A stretch of DNA of 64,000 nucleotides from Treponema sp. (GTDB lineage Bacteria > Spirochaetota > Spirochaetia > Treponematales > Treponemataceae), in NCBI GenBank assembly GCA_024690865.1, contig JAILON010000029.1, positions 1-64,000 of the forward strand, read 5' to 3'. A model generated the notes under the pieces. That model was not told where the DNA came from. It did no database searches and saw only the letters and a list, made by a program, of their open reading frames with translations. Positions 9,717 through 17,868 of this stretch are shown piece after piece. Within the stretch, counting starts at the first letter, position 1. Each line of letters starts with the position of its first letter. The position numbers and the translations under genes are program-made.

Positions 9717-10799
9717 CTAGCGGTTTTTCCGCCCCTCGCTCTTTTCGACAGCTTCCCACAGACCCGAGATGTATGCCGCACCAAGCGCACGATCGTAGAG
9801 GCCATAACCGGGCATAGCCTTTTCACCCCATATCATGCGGCCGTGGTCAGGACGGATCGGCCCCTCGAATCCAATGTCATACAAGGCCTTTACTATTTCG
9901 TACATGTCGAACGAACCGTCGCTCGAAAGGTGGGCCGCCTCCTCAAAGTCTTTCCTGCCGTCGTTGAATTTCAGGTTCCTCACATGCGCGAAATGAATCC
10001 TGCCTTTGAGCGCGCGGATCGTGGCAGGGAGGTCGTTGTCGGGATTCGTCCCGTAGCTCCCGGCGCAGAACGTGAGTCCGTTGTGGGGATTGTCCGTCAT
10101 CTTCATCATCCGCTGTATATTCGGGAGGCAGGTGATTATCCGCGGCAGCCCAAAGACGCTCCAGGCCGGATCGTCCGGATGGATCGCCATGTTTATGTCA
10201 TACTTGTCGCATGTCGGCATGATTGCATCCAGGAAATACTTAAGCCGGTCAAAGAGCATATCGGCCGTCGTCCCCTCGTACATCTTGAACAGGTCCTTGA
10301 TTTTTGCCATGCGCTCAGGCTCCCAGCCCGGCATGACCGTTCCGTTCATGTCACCCGCAATCTTGTCGAACATGTTCTCTGGCTGTATGGCATCGACGGC
10401 CTTCTGGGTGTAGGCCATGACCGTTGACCCGTCGGGACGCAGGCGGGCAAGTTCCGTCCTGGTCCAGTCGAATACCGGCATAAAGTTATAGCAGACCATG
10501 TGGATGTCGTTCTTGCCAAGGTTCTCAAGCGTCTTTATGTACGCCTCTATGTCCTTGTCGCGGTCGGCGCTCGCAGTCTTGATGGCATCGCTCACATTGA
10601 CGCTTTCAATTCCATCGAGCGTCAGTCCGGCCGCCTCGACCTCGTCCTTCAAGGCTTTTATCTCGCCCTCAGTCCACAGCTCGCCCGGCATTTTGTCATA
10701 GAGGGTCGTGATTATCCCCTTCACATAGGCGGTCTGGCGTATCTGCTGCAAGGTCACGGTATCAAACTTGGATCCGTACCATCTCATCGTCATTTTCAT
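9717..10799 (-). CDS. uxuA: Mannonate dehydratase
   Basis: MTMRWYGSKFDTVTLQQIRQT, GDMNGTVMPGWEPE, RPDHGRMIWGE. Confidence 0.93.
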   Translation of the reverse strand: MKMTMRWYGSKFDTVTLQQIRQTAYVKGIITTLYDKMPGELWTEGEIKALKDEVEAAGLTLDGIESVNVSDAIKTASADRDKDIEAYIKTLENLGKNDIHMVCYNFMPVFDWTRTELARLRPDGSTVMAYTQKAVDAIQPENMFDKIAGDMNGTVMPGWEPERMAKIKDLFKMYEGTTADMLFDRLKYFLDAIMPTCDKYDINMAIHPDDPAWSVFGLPRIITCLPNIQRMMKMTDNPHNGLTFCAGSYGTNPDNDLPATIRALKGRIHFAHVRNLKFNDGRKDFEEAAHLSSDGSFDMYEIVKALYDIGFEGPIRPDHGRMIWGEKAMPGYGLYDRALGAAYISGLWEAVEKSEGRKNR

Positions 10800-10885
10800 A
10801 TTAAACCTCTTCTCAACATCCTGTCATTGCAAAAAGCATCTATATCATCGATATATCATATCTGTATGAAACCTGGTCCGAAGCA

Positions 10886-12181
10886 CTAGCCCGCCACCCC
10901 GAAAATCATGTTCGGGATGAAAAGCACGAGCTTTGGACAGAACACAAGAATCGCAAGTTCAATCAGAATAGCAAGGAAGAACGGAAGGCTCTCCTTCGTA
11001 TATTCCTCGGGCGGACAGTTTATGATTCCGCACACCGTGTAGAGCGCGGACCCGATTGGCGGAGTCATAACTCCCAGCGTAACGATCGTGGCCATCAGGA
11101 CACCGAAGTGCACCGGGTCCATTCCGACGCTCGTCACCATCGGAAGGAAAATCGGGGTCAGCAGCAGGAAGTTGACGTTGCTGTCAACGAACATTCCCGT
11201 GATGAAGAGGAAGCCCAGCATGATCAGCGTAAGGAGCTGCGGGTTCTCGGTTATTCCGAAGATGAACGAACTGAGCGCGGCGGGAAGCTTCACCCAGGTT
11301 ATCGCATAGCTGAAAGGACCGGACATGGCGATGATCAGCATTATCGCGCCGTTGTCCTTGAGCGTCGTTATCAGGGCTTCCTTGAAGTTCTGCCAGTTCA
11401 GCTTTTTGTAGACGAACTTTCCAACGACAAGGGCGTACACAACGGCAAAGGCACCGGACTCGGACGGCGTGAACACACCGAAGCGGATTCCGACGATAAG
11501 GATTATCGGGAACAGCAGCGCCCAGACCGACACCTTGAGGTTGTCGAGAATCTCCTTTATGGAAAGCTTGGGAGCATCTGTCGCGGGCGGATCAAACTTC
11601 CTGATCCGGCTCGTGATAGTCGTCGTTCCCATCAGGAACACCATCATCAGGATTCCGGGTATGATTCCTGCGGCAAAAAGGCGGCCAATCGAAACCTCAC
11701 CGACAAAGCCGAATATTATCAGTCCCAAGCTGGGCGGTATGGTCGCAGTAATCAAGGCCGTAAGGCAGTTGACAGAACAGATGTAGCCCTTCGTATAGCC
11801 CCGCTTGAGCATCTCGGGGGCAAGGATCCTCGTCTCCATGGCGGCATCGGCAGTCGCGGAACCGGAGACACCACCCATCAAAGTTGACATGACTACGGAA
11901 ATCTGGGCAGTACCCCCGTACATCCTGCGGGTCAAAAGGCGGGCAAGGCTCAGCAGCTGGTCCGTGATTCCCGACACGTTCATCAGGTTCCCGGCAAAGA
12001 TGAAGAACGGAACCGCAAGGAACGCGAATGACTGGCTTTGAAGCACGATCATCTGGGTCGCGGCCTCGAACGGAAGCATCGGCTGGCTCAAAAAGAATGC
12101 AAAGCCGGCTATACCGATGACGAACGCAATCGGCATCCCCATCATAAGGAAGACGACGAAACAAATCAGCAAAAGGCTCAT
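10886..12181 (-). CDS. TRAP transporter large permease (DctM-like)
   Basis: Large multi-TM protein with TRAP DctM features (GGVSGSATADAA, ATIPPSLGLIIFG, GVMTPPIGSALY). Confidence 0.93.
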   Translation of the reverse strand: MSLLLICFVVFLMMGMPIAFVIGIAGFAFFLSQPMLPFEAATQMIVLQSQSFAFLAVPFFIFAGNLMNVSGITDQLLSLARLLTRRMYGGTAQISVVMSTLMGGVSGSATADAAMETRILAPEMLKRGYTKGYICSVNCLTALITATIPPSLGLIIFGFVGEVSIGRLFAAGIIPGILMMVFLMGTTTITSRIRKFDPPATDAPKLSIKEILDNLKVSVWALLFPIILIVGIRFGVFTPSESGAFAVVYALVVGKFVYKKLNWQNFKEALITTLKDNGAIMLIIAMSGPFSYAITWVKLPAALSSFIFGITENPQLLTLIMLGFLFITGMFVDSNVNFLLLTPIFLPMVTSVGMDPVHFGVLMATIVTLGVMTPPIGSALYTVCGIINCPPEEYTKESLPFFLAILIELAILVFCPKLVLFIPNMIFGVAG

Positions 12182-12660
12182 TTAGACTCCTCCTTTTTGA
12201 CGATGCAATCTTTTATCTTGAGGGCAGTTGAAATCGACATAGAGAATGTCGCGACGACAAGGCTCAGGCTGACAAGTGAATACGGAATGGGCATGGACTG
12301 GTAGGTGCGAAGGCGCTCGCTCCAGGCAAGACGGCAACCATAGATGCAGATGACAACGCATACAACCAGGATTATCAGATAGACCGCAATCAGGATGGCT
12401 TTCTGCACGGCTTTCGGAAAGTAGCGCGTGAGCAGATCAATTCCTATCAGCTGTCCGCTGCGCCATGCGACATCCGCACCCAAAAAGGAAGTCCAAGCAA
12501 GCAGAAGCATGGCAAGGTCGATATTCCACGACATGGAAATCCGCATAAAGCGGAGAATAGCCGATGCAAAAACGAGCGTCACCAGAAGGATAAAGCCTAC
12601 CCCGCAGACGGCAACCTCCAGCTTGCAGCAGCAATCGTAAATCTTCTTTATTGTCTTCAT
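12178..12660 (-). CDS. TRAP transporter small permease (DctQ-like)
   Basis: Four TM segments, WTSFLGADVAWRSGQLIGIDLL motif; overlaps the dctM-like gene. Confidence 0.9.
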   Translation of the reverse strand: MKTIKKIYDCCCKLEVAVCGVGFILLVTLVFASAILRFMRISMSWNIDLAMLLLAWTSFLGADVAWRSGQLIGIDLLTRYFPKAVQKAILIAVYLIILVVCVVICIYGCRLAWSERLRTYQSMPIPYSLVSLSLVVATFSMSISTALKIKDCIVKKEESK

Positions 12661-12804
12661 AATTCCCTATTCGTATCTTCATGCCCTTTCAGGCGCAGGC
12701 AGAAGGCCGGCCCGGACAGGAGCCCGGGCCAGCCCCACAGCAAGCGGCGGATCCGTGCAGGAACGCAAGGCCGGTCCGCCGCAAGTACCCAAAGGCAGGA
12801 CGCC

Positions 12805-13842
12805 TTACTGTCCGAGCTCCTTGAAGAGACGCTCCTTCAAGCCGGCAGAGAAGCCCAGGTCGTTATTGACGTACATCGGCTCAATCGCTTTCTTGAACTC
12901 GTTGATATCGACATCGCGGATCGTGACGCCGTTCTTCTTCATGTTCTCATAGTAGCCGGACTCCTCATCCTGAATTATCTGTCCGTATTCAACCGCAGCT
13001 TCGCGCACGGTCTTCGTGAACAGCTCCCTGTCGCTCGCGGAGAGGCTGTTATAGAACGAGGCGGAGCAGACGAAGGCCGACTGGAGCATATAGTGCTTGG
13101 TCATCGCCACGTTCTTGACGACCTCGTAGATGCGGCTTCCGTCAGCCGTCGCAACCTGGACCTCGCAGCCGTCAAGGGTTTTCTGCTGGATTCCGGGGAA
13201 AACCTCGCCCCAGGAAATTCCGATGTTGGCAAACCCGAAGTACTTGGCAAGGTTGTTTCCGATTGCATTTCCAAAACCACGGATGCGAAGTCCCTTCAAG
13301 TCAGAAACATGCTCAACCGGAGTTGTCGTGTAGAAGCAGCGGAACCCGTTGTACATATTCGTCAGGTAGATGATTCCTTCCTTCTCAAGGGCAGCCGACC
13401 ACTCCTTGAACAACGGCGTGTCGGGGAGTTTCTTCAAGGCCGCAGGATCAGTCAGGATATACGGAGCCATCAGGATGTTCAGGTCCGGCAGCTTGAACTG
13501 GCTTGCAAGGCGGCCTGGGTCGCTCGGCACGACCAGGTTGATTCCCATCTTGGCCTGGGTGACAAGTGCATCCGTGTCACCGGAGAGCGCACCCGCGACC
13601 TGCACCGTGGCATCAAAGCGCCCGGAGGCGTTCAGACGGTCGGCAACGGCCTGCATCATGCGGCTCTGACCTGTCGTAGCGGCCTCGGTACCTGCAAACG
13701 TGACAGAAATCTTCTTTGCCTCTGCGGCTGAAGATCCGCTTCCTGAGGAAGCCTGACCTGCATCACCTTTCTTCGAACATGACGGAAGAAGCATTCCAAA
13801 CAGCAGGGCCAAGCCCGCAGCACAAACTATCGATCTTTTCAT
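12805..13842 (-). CDS. TRAP transporter substrate-binding protein (DctP-like)
   Basis: Lipoprotein signal (LLPSCSKK), DctP fold motifs (VSDLKGLRIRGFGN, GISWGEVFPGIQQKTLDGCE). Confidence 0.92.
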   Translation of the reverse strand: MKRSIVCAAGLALLFGMLLPSCSKKGDAGQASSGSGSSAAEAKKISVTFAGTEAATTGQSRMMQAVADRLNASGRFDATVQVAGALSGDTDALVTQAKMGINLVVPSDPGRLASQFKLPDLNILMAPYILTDPAALKKLPDTPLFKEWSAALEKEGIIYLTNMYNGFRCFYTTTPVEHVSDLKGLRIRGFGNAIGNNLAKYFGFANIGISWGEVFPGIQQKTLDGCEVQVATADGSRIYEVVKNVAMTKHYMLQSAFVCSASFYNSLSASDRELFTKTVREAAVEYGQIIQDEESGYYENMKKNGVTIRDVDINEFKKAIEPMYVNNDLGFSAGLKERLFKELGQ

Positions 13843-13874
13843 AACAGTCCTCCCTTGTTGACTGACATACTGAT

Positions 13875-13903
13875 ATGTTAGTCCAAGAAAATGCAGCTGT
13901 CAA
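13875..13903 (-). promoter_or_regulatory. Predicted promoter of the TRAP/uxu operon
   Basis: Minus strand TTGACA-N17-TAACAT; -10 overlaps an operator-like 13-mer. Confidence 0.65.
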
Positions 13904-13953
13904 GAAAAATTTTTCGTTTTTTTGCCTTTTTTCCCCGCCAAAAATCAATTTTC

Positions 13954-13982
13954 TTGACAGATACAACAAGCAATGCTAACAT
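13954..13982 (+). promoter_or_regulatory. Predicted promoter of the gntR-kdgK operon
   Basis: TTGACA-N17-TAACAT, the same elements as the divergent promoter. Confidence 0.65.
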
Positions 13983-14007
13983 ATCAGTAGGAGGGAGCGT
14001 GTCAAAC

Positions 14008-14724
14008 ATGGATAAAACTGATTCAAGCGTCCAGTCGGCGGTCTATACCGCGCTCAAGAACAGCATCATGTCCCTGCAAATGAAACCCGGCAGCGTCATC
14101 AGCACCCAGAAGATAGCGGACAAGCTTTCTGTGAGCCGGACCCCGGTCCGGGAAGCATTCATACGGCTGCAGCGCGACGGTCTCGTGGACATATTCCCGC
14201 AAAAGGAAACCAGCGTCTCCCTCATAGATTTTTCCAAAATCAACCAGGAGCGTTTCATCCGCGAGAGCCTTGAAAGCGCGAACATCGACCTCCTTATACA
14301 GATGATATCGCGGAAAAACATCGCGGACCTGGAAATGAACATCGAGCAGCAGCACGCCACAATCAGCGCCTGCGACTTCGAAAGCCTCTTCAAGCTGGAC
14401 AACGCCTTCCACGAATATCTTTTCAAAGTGACCGGACAAGAGCTCAGCTGGCAGACCATAGAACGGACAAGCAACCACTACGGACGGATCAGGGCCATCA
14501 CGGTCTGGAACAAGGACATAATGAAGGAAACCGTCCTGCAGCACCAGAAGATACTCGCCGCCATACAGGACGGCAGCGCGGACCACGCGAAAATATACAC
14601 CAAGGTCCACCTGCACCAGCTTGAAAACCAGGTCCAGCAGCTTTTGCGCGACTACCCGAACTACTTCGTACAGGACACCGTCCCGGCCGAGGACAAATTT
14701 GAGGCGCTGCTCAGGGCTGACTGA
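14008..14724 (+). CDS. GntR-family (FCD-type) regulator of hexuronate genes
   Basis: wHTH SVISTQKIADKLSVSRTPVREAFIRLQRDGLVDIFPQ with an FCD-like helical C-terminal domain; divergent from the TRAP/uxu operon. Confidence 0.9.
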   Translation: MDKTDSSVQSAVYTALKNSIMSLQMKPGSVISTQKIADKLSVSRTPVREAFIRLQRDGLVDIFPQKETSVSLIDFSKINQERFIRESLESANIDLLIQMISRKNIADLEMNIEQQHATISACDFESLFKLDNAFHEYLFKVTGQELSWQTIERTSNHYGRIRAITVWNKDIMKETVLQHQKILAAIQDGSADHAKIYTKVHLHQLENQVQQLLRDYPNYFVQDTVPAEDKFEALLRAD

Positions 14725-14782
14725 CGGTTGCCTGCGTCCTGAACCGCCGCACACACAACTTTTGGAGGTGAATGCCACAATT

Positions 14783-15826
14783 ATGGAACAGAATAAAATG
14801 GAACAGAATAAAGAGTTTGATTTGATTACCTTTGGCGAGGCAATGCTCCGCCTTTCTCCTCCGGTGAACGAGCTGATAAGCAAAAGCGATTCGTTCAAAA
14901 AACACGCCGGAGGGGCCGAACTGAACGTCGCATCCGGCGTTTCGCTGCTGGGACTCAGGACCGCCATCATCACCCGCCTGCCGGAAAACCAGCTGGGCAC
15001 CTTCATCAAGAACAGGATCCGTGCCTCCAGCGTGAGCGACGATTACATACTGTTCGACAGCTCGCCGCACGCCCGAGTCGGCATCTACTACTATGAGAAC
15101 GGCGCGTACCCGCGGAAGCCGACTGTCGTGTATGACCGCCGGGATTCTGCAATCACCAGGATTTCCTCCTCGGAAATCCCCGACGACGTATACACGAAGG
15201 CCCGCATCTTCTACACGTCCGGCATCACGCTTGCCCTGCACGAGAACACCCGCAAGCTGGCCATCGAGATGATCCGGAAATTCAAGGCGGGCGGAGCAAA
15301 AATCGCATTCGACGTGAACTACCGCGCCAACCTCTGGGACGAGGAGACGGCGCGCACGACAATAACGTCCATTCTTCCGTTTGTCGACATCCTCTTCATT
15401 TCAGAGGAAAGCTGCCGGAGGATGTTCCAGAAGACAGGCACGCTCCAGGACATGCACCGGGAATTCTGCAAGGATTTCCCCAACATCAGCTACATCGCAT
15501 CCTCCATGCGGGAAGTCATCAGCCCCAAGCTGCACTCGTTCACCTCGCTCCTCTATGCAAAGGACGGGGACAGGTTCTACACGGAGAAGCCGTACAGGGA
15601 CATAGACGTCGTGGACAGGATTGGCAGTGGAGATGCCTACTGCGCCGGAGTCCTTTTCGGCCTGCTCAAGTACGGCGACCCGCAGAAGGCCGTGGAATTC
15701 GGGAATGCGACCTGCGCCACCAAGAACACGATTTTCGGCGACCTGCCCCTGTCGGACTTCAACGAAATCAGCTCCATCATCGAAGGCCATCATGCGGGCA
15801 GCGCCCAGTCCGAAATGAACCGGTAG
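14783..15826 (+). CDS. kdgK: 2-keto-3-deoxygluconate kinase (PfkB family)
   Basis: ITFGEAMLRLSP N-term, GGAELNVASGVSLLG, DRIGSGDAYCAGVLFGLL signature; genomic context with uxuAB. Confidence 0.85.
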   Translation: MEQNKMEQNKEFDLITFGEAMLRLSPPVNELISKSDSFKKHAGGAELNVASGVSLLGLRTAIITRLPENQLGTFIKNRIRASSVSDDYILFDSSPHARVGIYYYENGAYPRKPTVVYDRRDSAITRISSSEIPDDVYTKARIFYTSGITLALHENTRKLAIEMIRKFKAGGAKIAFDVNYRANLWDEETARTTITSILPFVDILFISEESCRRMFQKTGTLQDMHREFCKDFPNISYIASSMREVISPKLHSFTSLLYAKDGDRFYTEKPYRDIDVVDRIGSGDAYCAGVLFGLLKYGDPQKAVEFGNATCATKNTIFGDLPLSDFNEISSIIEGHHAGSAQSEMNR

Positions 15827-15886
15827 GAAACCGGCCGGTCGCCGGCAGAAACCAGACCGGTCGCCGCCATAAAACAAGGCAGGAAC

Positions 15887-15915
15887 TGTACAATATCCTC
15901 AAAAAATAATATAAT
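15887..15915 (+). promoter_or_regulatory. Predicted promoter for the ABC-F gene
   Basis: TGTACA-N17-TATAAT upstream of AGGAG SD and TTG start. Confidence 0.5.
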
Positions 15916-15955
15916 ACCTGCCAACACATCAGCACATTCATCATAGGAGCACATT

Positions 15956-17596
15956 TTGATCACAGTAAGCGATTTGAGCCTCAAATTCAGCGAGAAACCG
16001 CTCTTCAAAGACGTAAACTTAAAGTTCACCAAGGGAAACTGCTACGGAATAATCGGCGCGAACGGGGCGGGAAAGTCCACCTTCCTGAAGGTCCTGTCGG
16101 GCGAGGAGGAGCATGACTCGGGCGAGGTCTCCATCACGCCCGGCGAACGCATGGCAAAGCTGAGCCAGGACCACTTCGCATTCGACGCATATTCGGTCAA
16201 GGAAACCGTCATGATGGGCTTCCCCCGCCTGTACGAGATAGGCAAGGAGAAGGACGCGATATACGAGAAGCCGGACTTCTCCGAGGAGGACGGCATCCGT
16301 GCGAGCGAGCTGGAGGCCGAATTCGGCGAGCTGGGAGGCTACGAGGCGGAAAACCAGATTGAGCAGATGCTCTCCGGCCTGGGACTTGAAGAGGAATTCC
16401 ACGACAAGATGATGAGCGACCTGGACGAAAGCCAGAAAGTCCGCGTCCTCCTCGCCCAGGCCCTCTTCGGCAACCCCGACATCCTGCTCCTGGACGAGCC
16501 GACGAACGGACTTGACCTTGAGTCCATAAGCTGGCTGGAGGACTTCCTGATCGAATTCCCCAACATCGTCATCGTCGTCAGCCACGACCGCCACTTCCTG
16601 AACGCAGTCTGCACCTACACCTGCGACATCGACTACGGAAAGATTACCCAGTACGCGGGCAACTACGACTTCTGGTACCAGATGAGCCAGATAATGCAGA
16701 AGCAGGCCAAGGACGAGAAGAAGAAGCGCGAGGACAAGATGGCCGAGCTAAAGACCTTCATCGCCCGCTTCGCGAGCAACGTGTCCAAGGCCGGACAGGC
16801 CTCCAGCCGCAAGAAAGTGCTCGAGAAGATGGAGCTTGAGGACATGCCGGTCACCAGCCGCAAGTTCCCCTGGGTGCATTTCCAGAGCGACCGGCCCATC
16901 GGCAACTTCGTCCTGACCGCCGAAAAGCTCAATGCGAAGGACAGCGACGGCACGCCCCTCCTGGACAACTTTTCGATTACGATCCACCCCGGTGAGAAGG
17001 TCGCTTTCGTCGGCATGGAGCAGAACTCCAAGACGGCCTTCTTCAACATCATCGCGGGAGAGGCAAAGGCGGAGGGAGCTACCGTCAACTGGGGACAGAC
17101 GACCAGCTTCTCCTACCTGGCCCGCGACAACGGCAAGTACTTCCAGAACGAGCTGAACATCACCGACTGGCTCAAGCAGTTCTCCAAGGAGCAGGACGAC
17201 GCCTACGTGCGCGGCTTTTTGGGCAGGATGCTCTTCACCGGCGACGAAAGCCTCAAGAAGGTCAAGGTCCTGAGCGGAGGCGAGAAAGTCCGCTGCATGC
17301 TGTCCAAGATGATGCTTTCCGGCGCGAACGTCCTTATCCTGGACGACCCGACCAACCACCTGGACCTGGAGTCCATCGAGAGCCTGAACGAGGGCCTGGT
17401 CCGCTTCCCCGGCGTCGTCATCTTCAACAGCCACGACCACGAGTTCATCTCGACGATTGCCAACCGCATCATCGAGATTACGCCCAACGGGGTGATTGAC
17501 CGCATGATGAACTTTGACGACTACCTGAAGGACGAGCAGGTCAAGGCCCTCCGCAAGGAGTACTACGCCGGGCTCAAGAAGAAGATACGGATATAA
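15956..17596 (+). CDS. ABC-F family ATPase (YbiT-like translation factor)
   Basis: Two ABC cassettes (GANGAGKSTFLKVL; degenerate second Walker A GMEQNSKTAFFNII), LLLDEPTNGLDLES, LSGGEKVRCMLSKMML, LILDDPTNHLDLES; TTG start. Confidence 0.9.
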   Translation: MITVSDLSLKFSEKPLFKDVNLKFTKGNCYGIIGANGAGKSTFLKVLSGEEEHDSGEVSITPGERMAKLSQDHFAFDAYSVKETVMMGFPRLYEIGKEKDAIYEKPDFSEEDGIRASELEAEFGELGGYEAENQIEQMLSGLGLEEEFHDKMMSDLDESQKVRVLLAQALFGNPDILLLDEPTNGLDLESISWLEDFLIEFPNIVIVVSHDRHFLNAVCTYTCDIDYGKITQYAGNYDFWYQMSQIMQKQAKDEKKKREDKMAELKTFIARFASNVSKAGQASSRKKVLEKMELEDMPVTSRKFPWVHFQSDRPIGNFVLTAEKLNAKDSDGTPLLDNFSITIHPGEKVAFVGMEQNSKTAFFNIIAGEAKAEGATVNWGQTTSFSYLARDNGKYFQNELNITDWLKQFSKEQDDAYVRGFLGRMLFTGDESLKKVKVLSGGEKVRCMLSKMMLSGANVLILDDPTNHLDLESIESLNEGLVRFPGVVIFNSHDHEFISTIANRIIEITPNGVIDRMMNFDDYLKDEQVKALRKEYYAGLKKKIRI

Positions 17597-17620
17597 AGCT
17601 GAAAATTCGCCCGCACTGCA

Positions 17621-17638
17621 CTGTAATTTTTTTTACAG
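17621..17638. repeat. Inverted repeat CTGTAA-T6-TTACAG
   Basis: Perfect 6-bp arms read directly; same half-site as the array at 17713. Confidence 0.8.
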
Positions 17639-17712
17639 CACTGCATACAATTTGTTTCAGAAGTGCTGGCCGACGGAAGGGGCAGCCCGCGAACTCCGCC
17701 GGCCAGCCCCCT

Positions 17713-17822
17713 CTGTAAATTTTCCATTACAATATTGTAAATTTCCTGTTACAATATTGTAAATTTTCTATTACAATATTGTAAATTTTCCGTTACAATA
17801 TTACAAATTTTTCGTTGCAATA
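17713..17822. repeat. Five-unit 22-bp tandem array generating TTACAATATTGTAA palindromes
   Basis: Units TTGTAA-N8-TTACAA-TA repeated exactly every 22 bp (first and last units degenerate). Confidence 0.95.
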
Positions 17823-17868
17823 CTATACAAACGGCTCCCTTCCGCGATGGGTGGGGAAATGGGTGCCG

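Noticed and set aside
10840-10865. Repeated ATATCAT motifs upstream of uxuA as a GntR operator
   Set aside because: Only partial resemblance to the 13-mer at the gntR/dctP promoters and no clear promoter; too weak to claim
14023-15009. 328-aa minus-strand ORF antisense to gntR/kdgK
   Set aside because: No domain; both plus-strand genes are well supported
17713-17822. CRISPR or terminator interpretation of the palindromic array
   Set aside because: 8-bp cores are too short and similar to be spacers; arms are AT-only apart from one G/C each, so RNA stems would be weak
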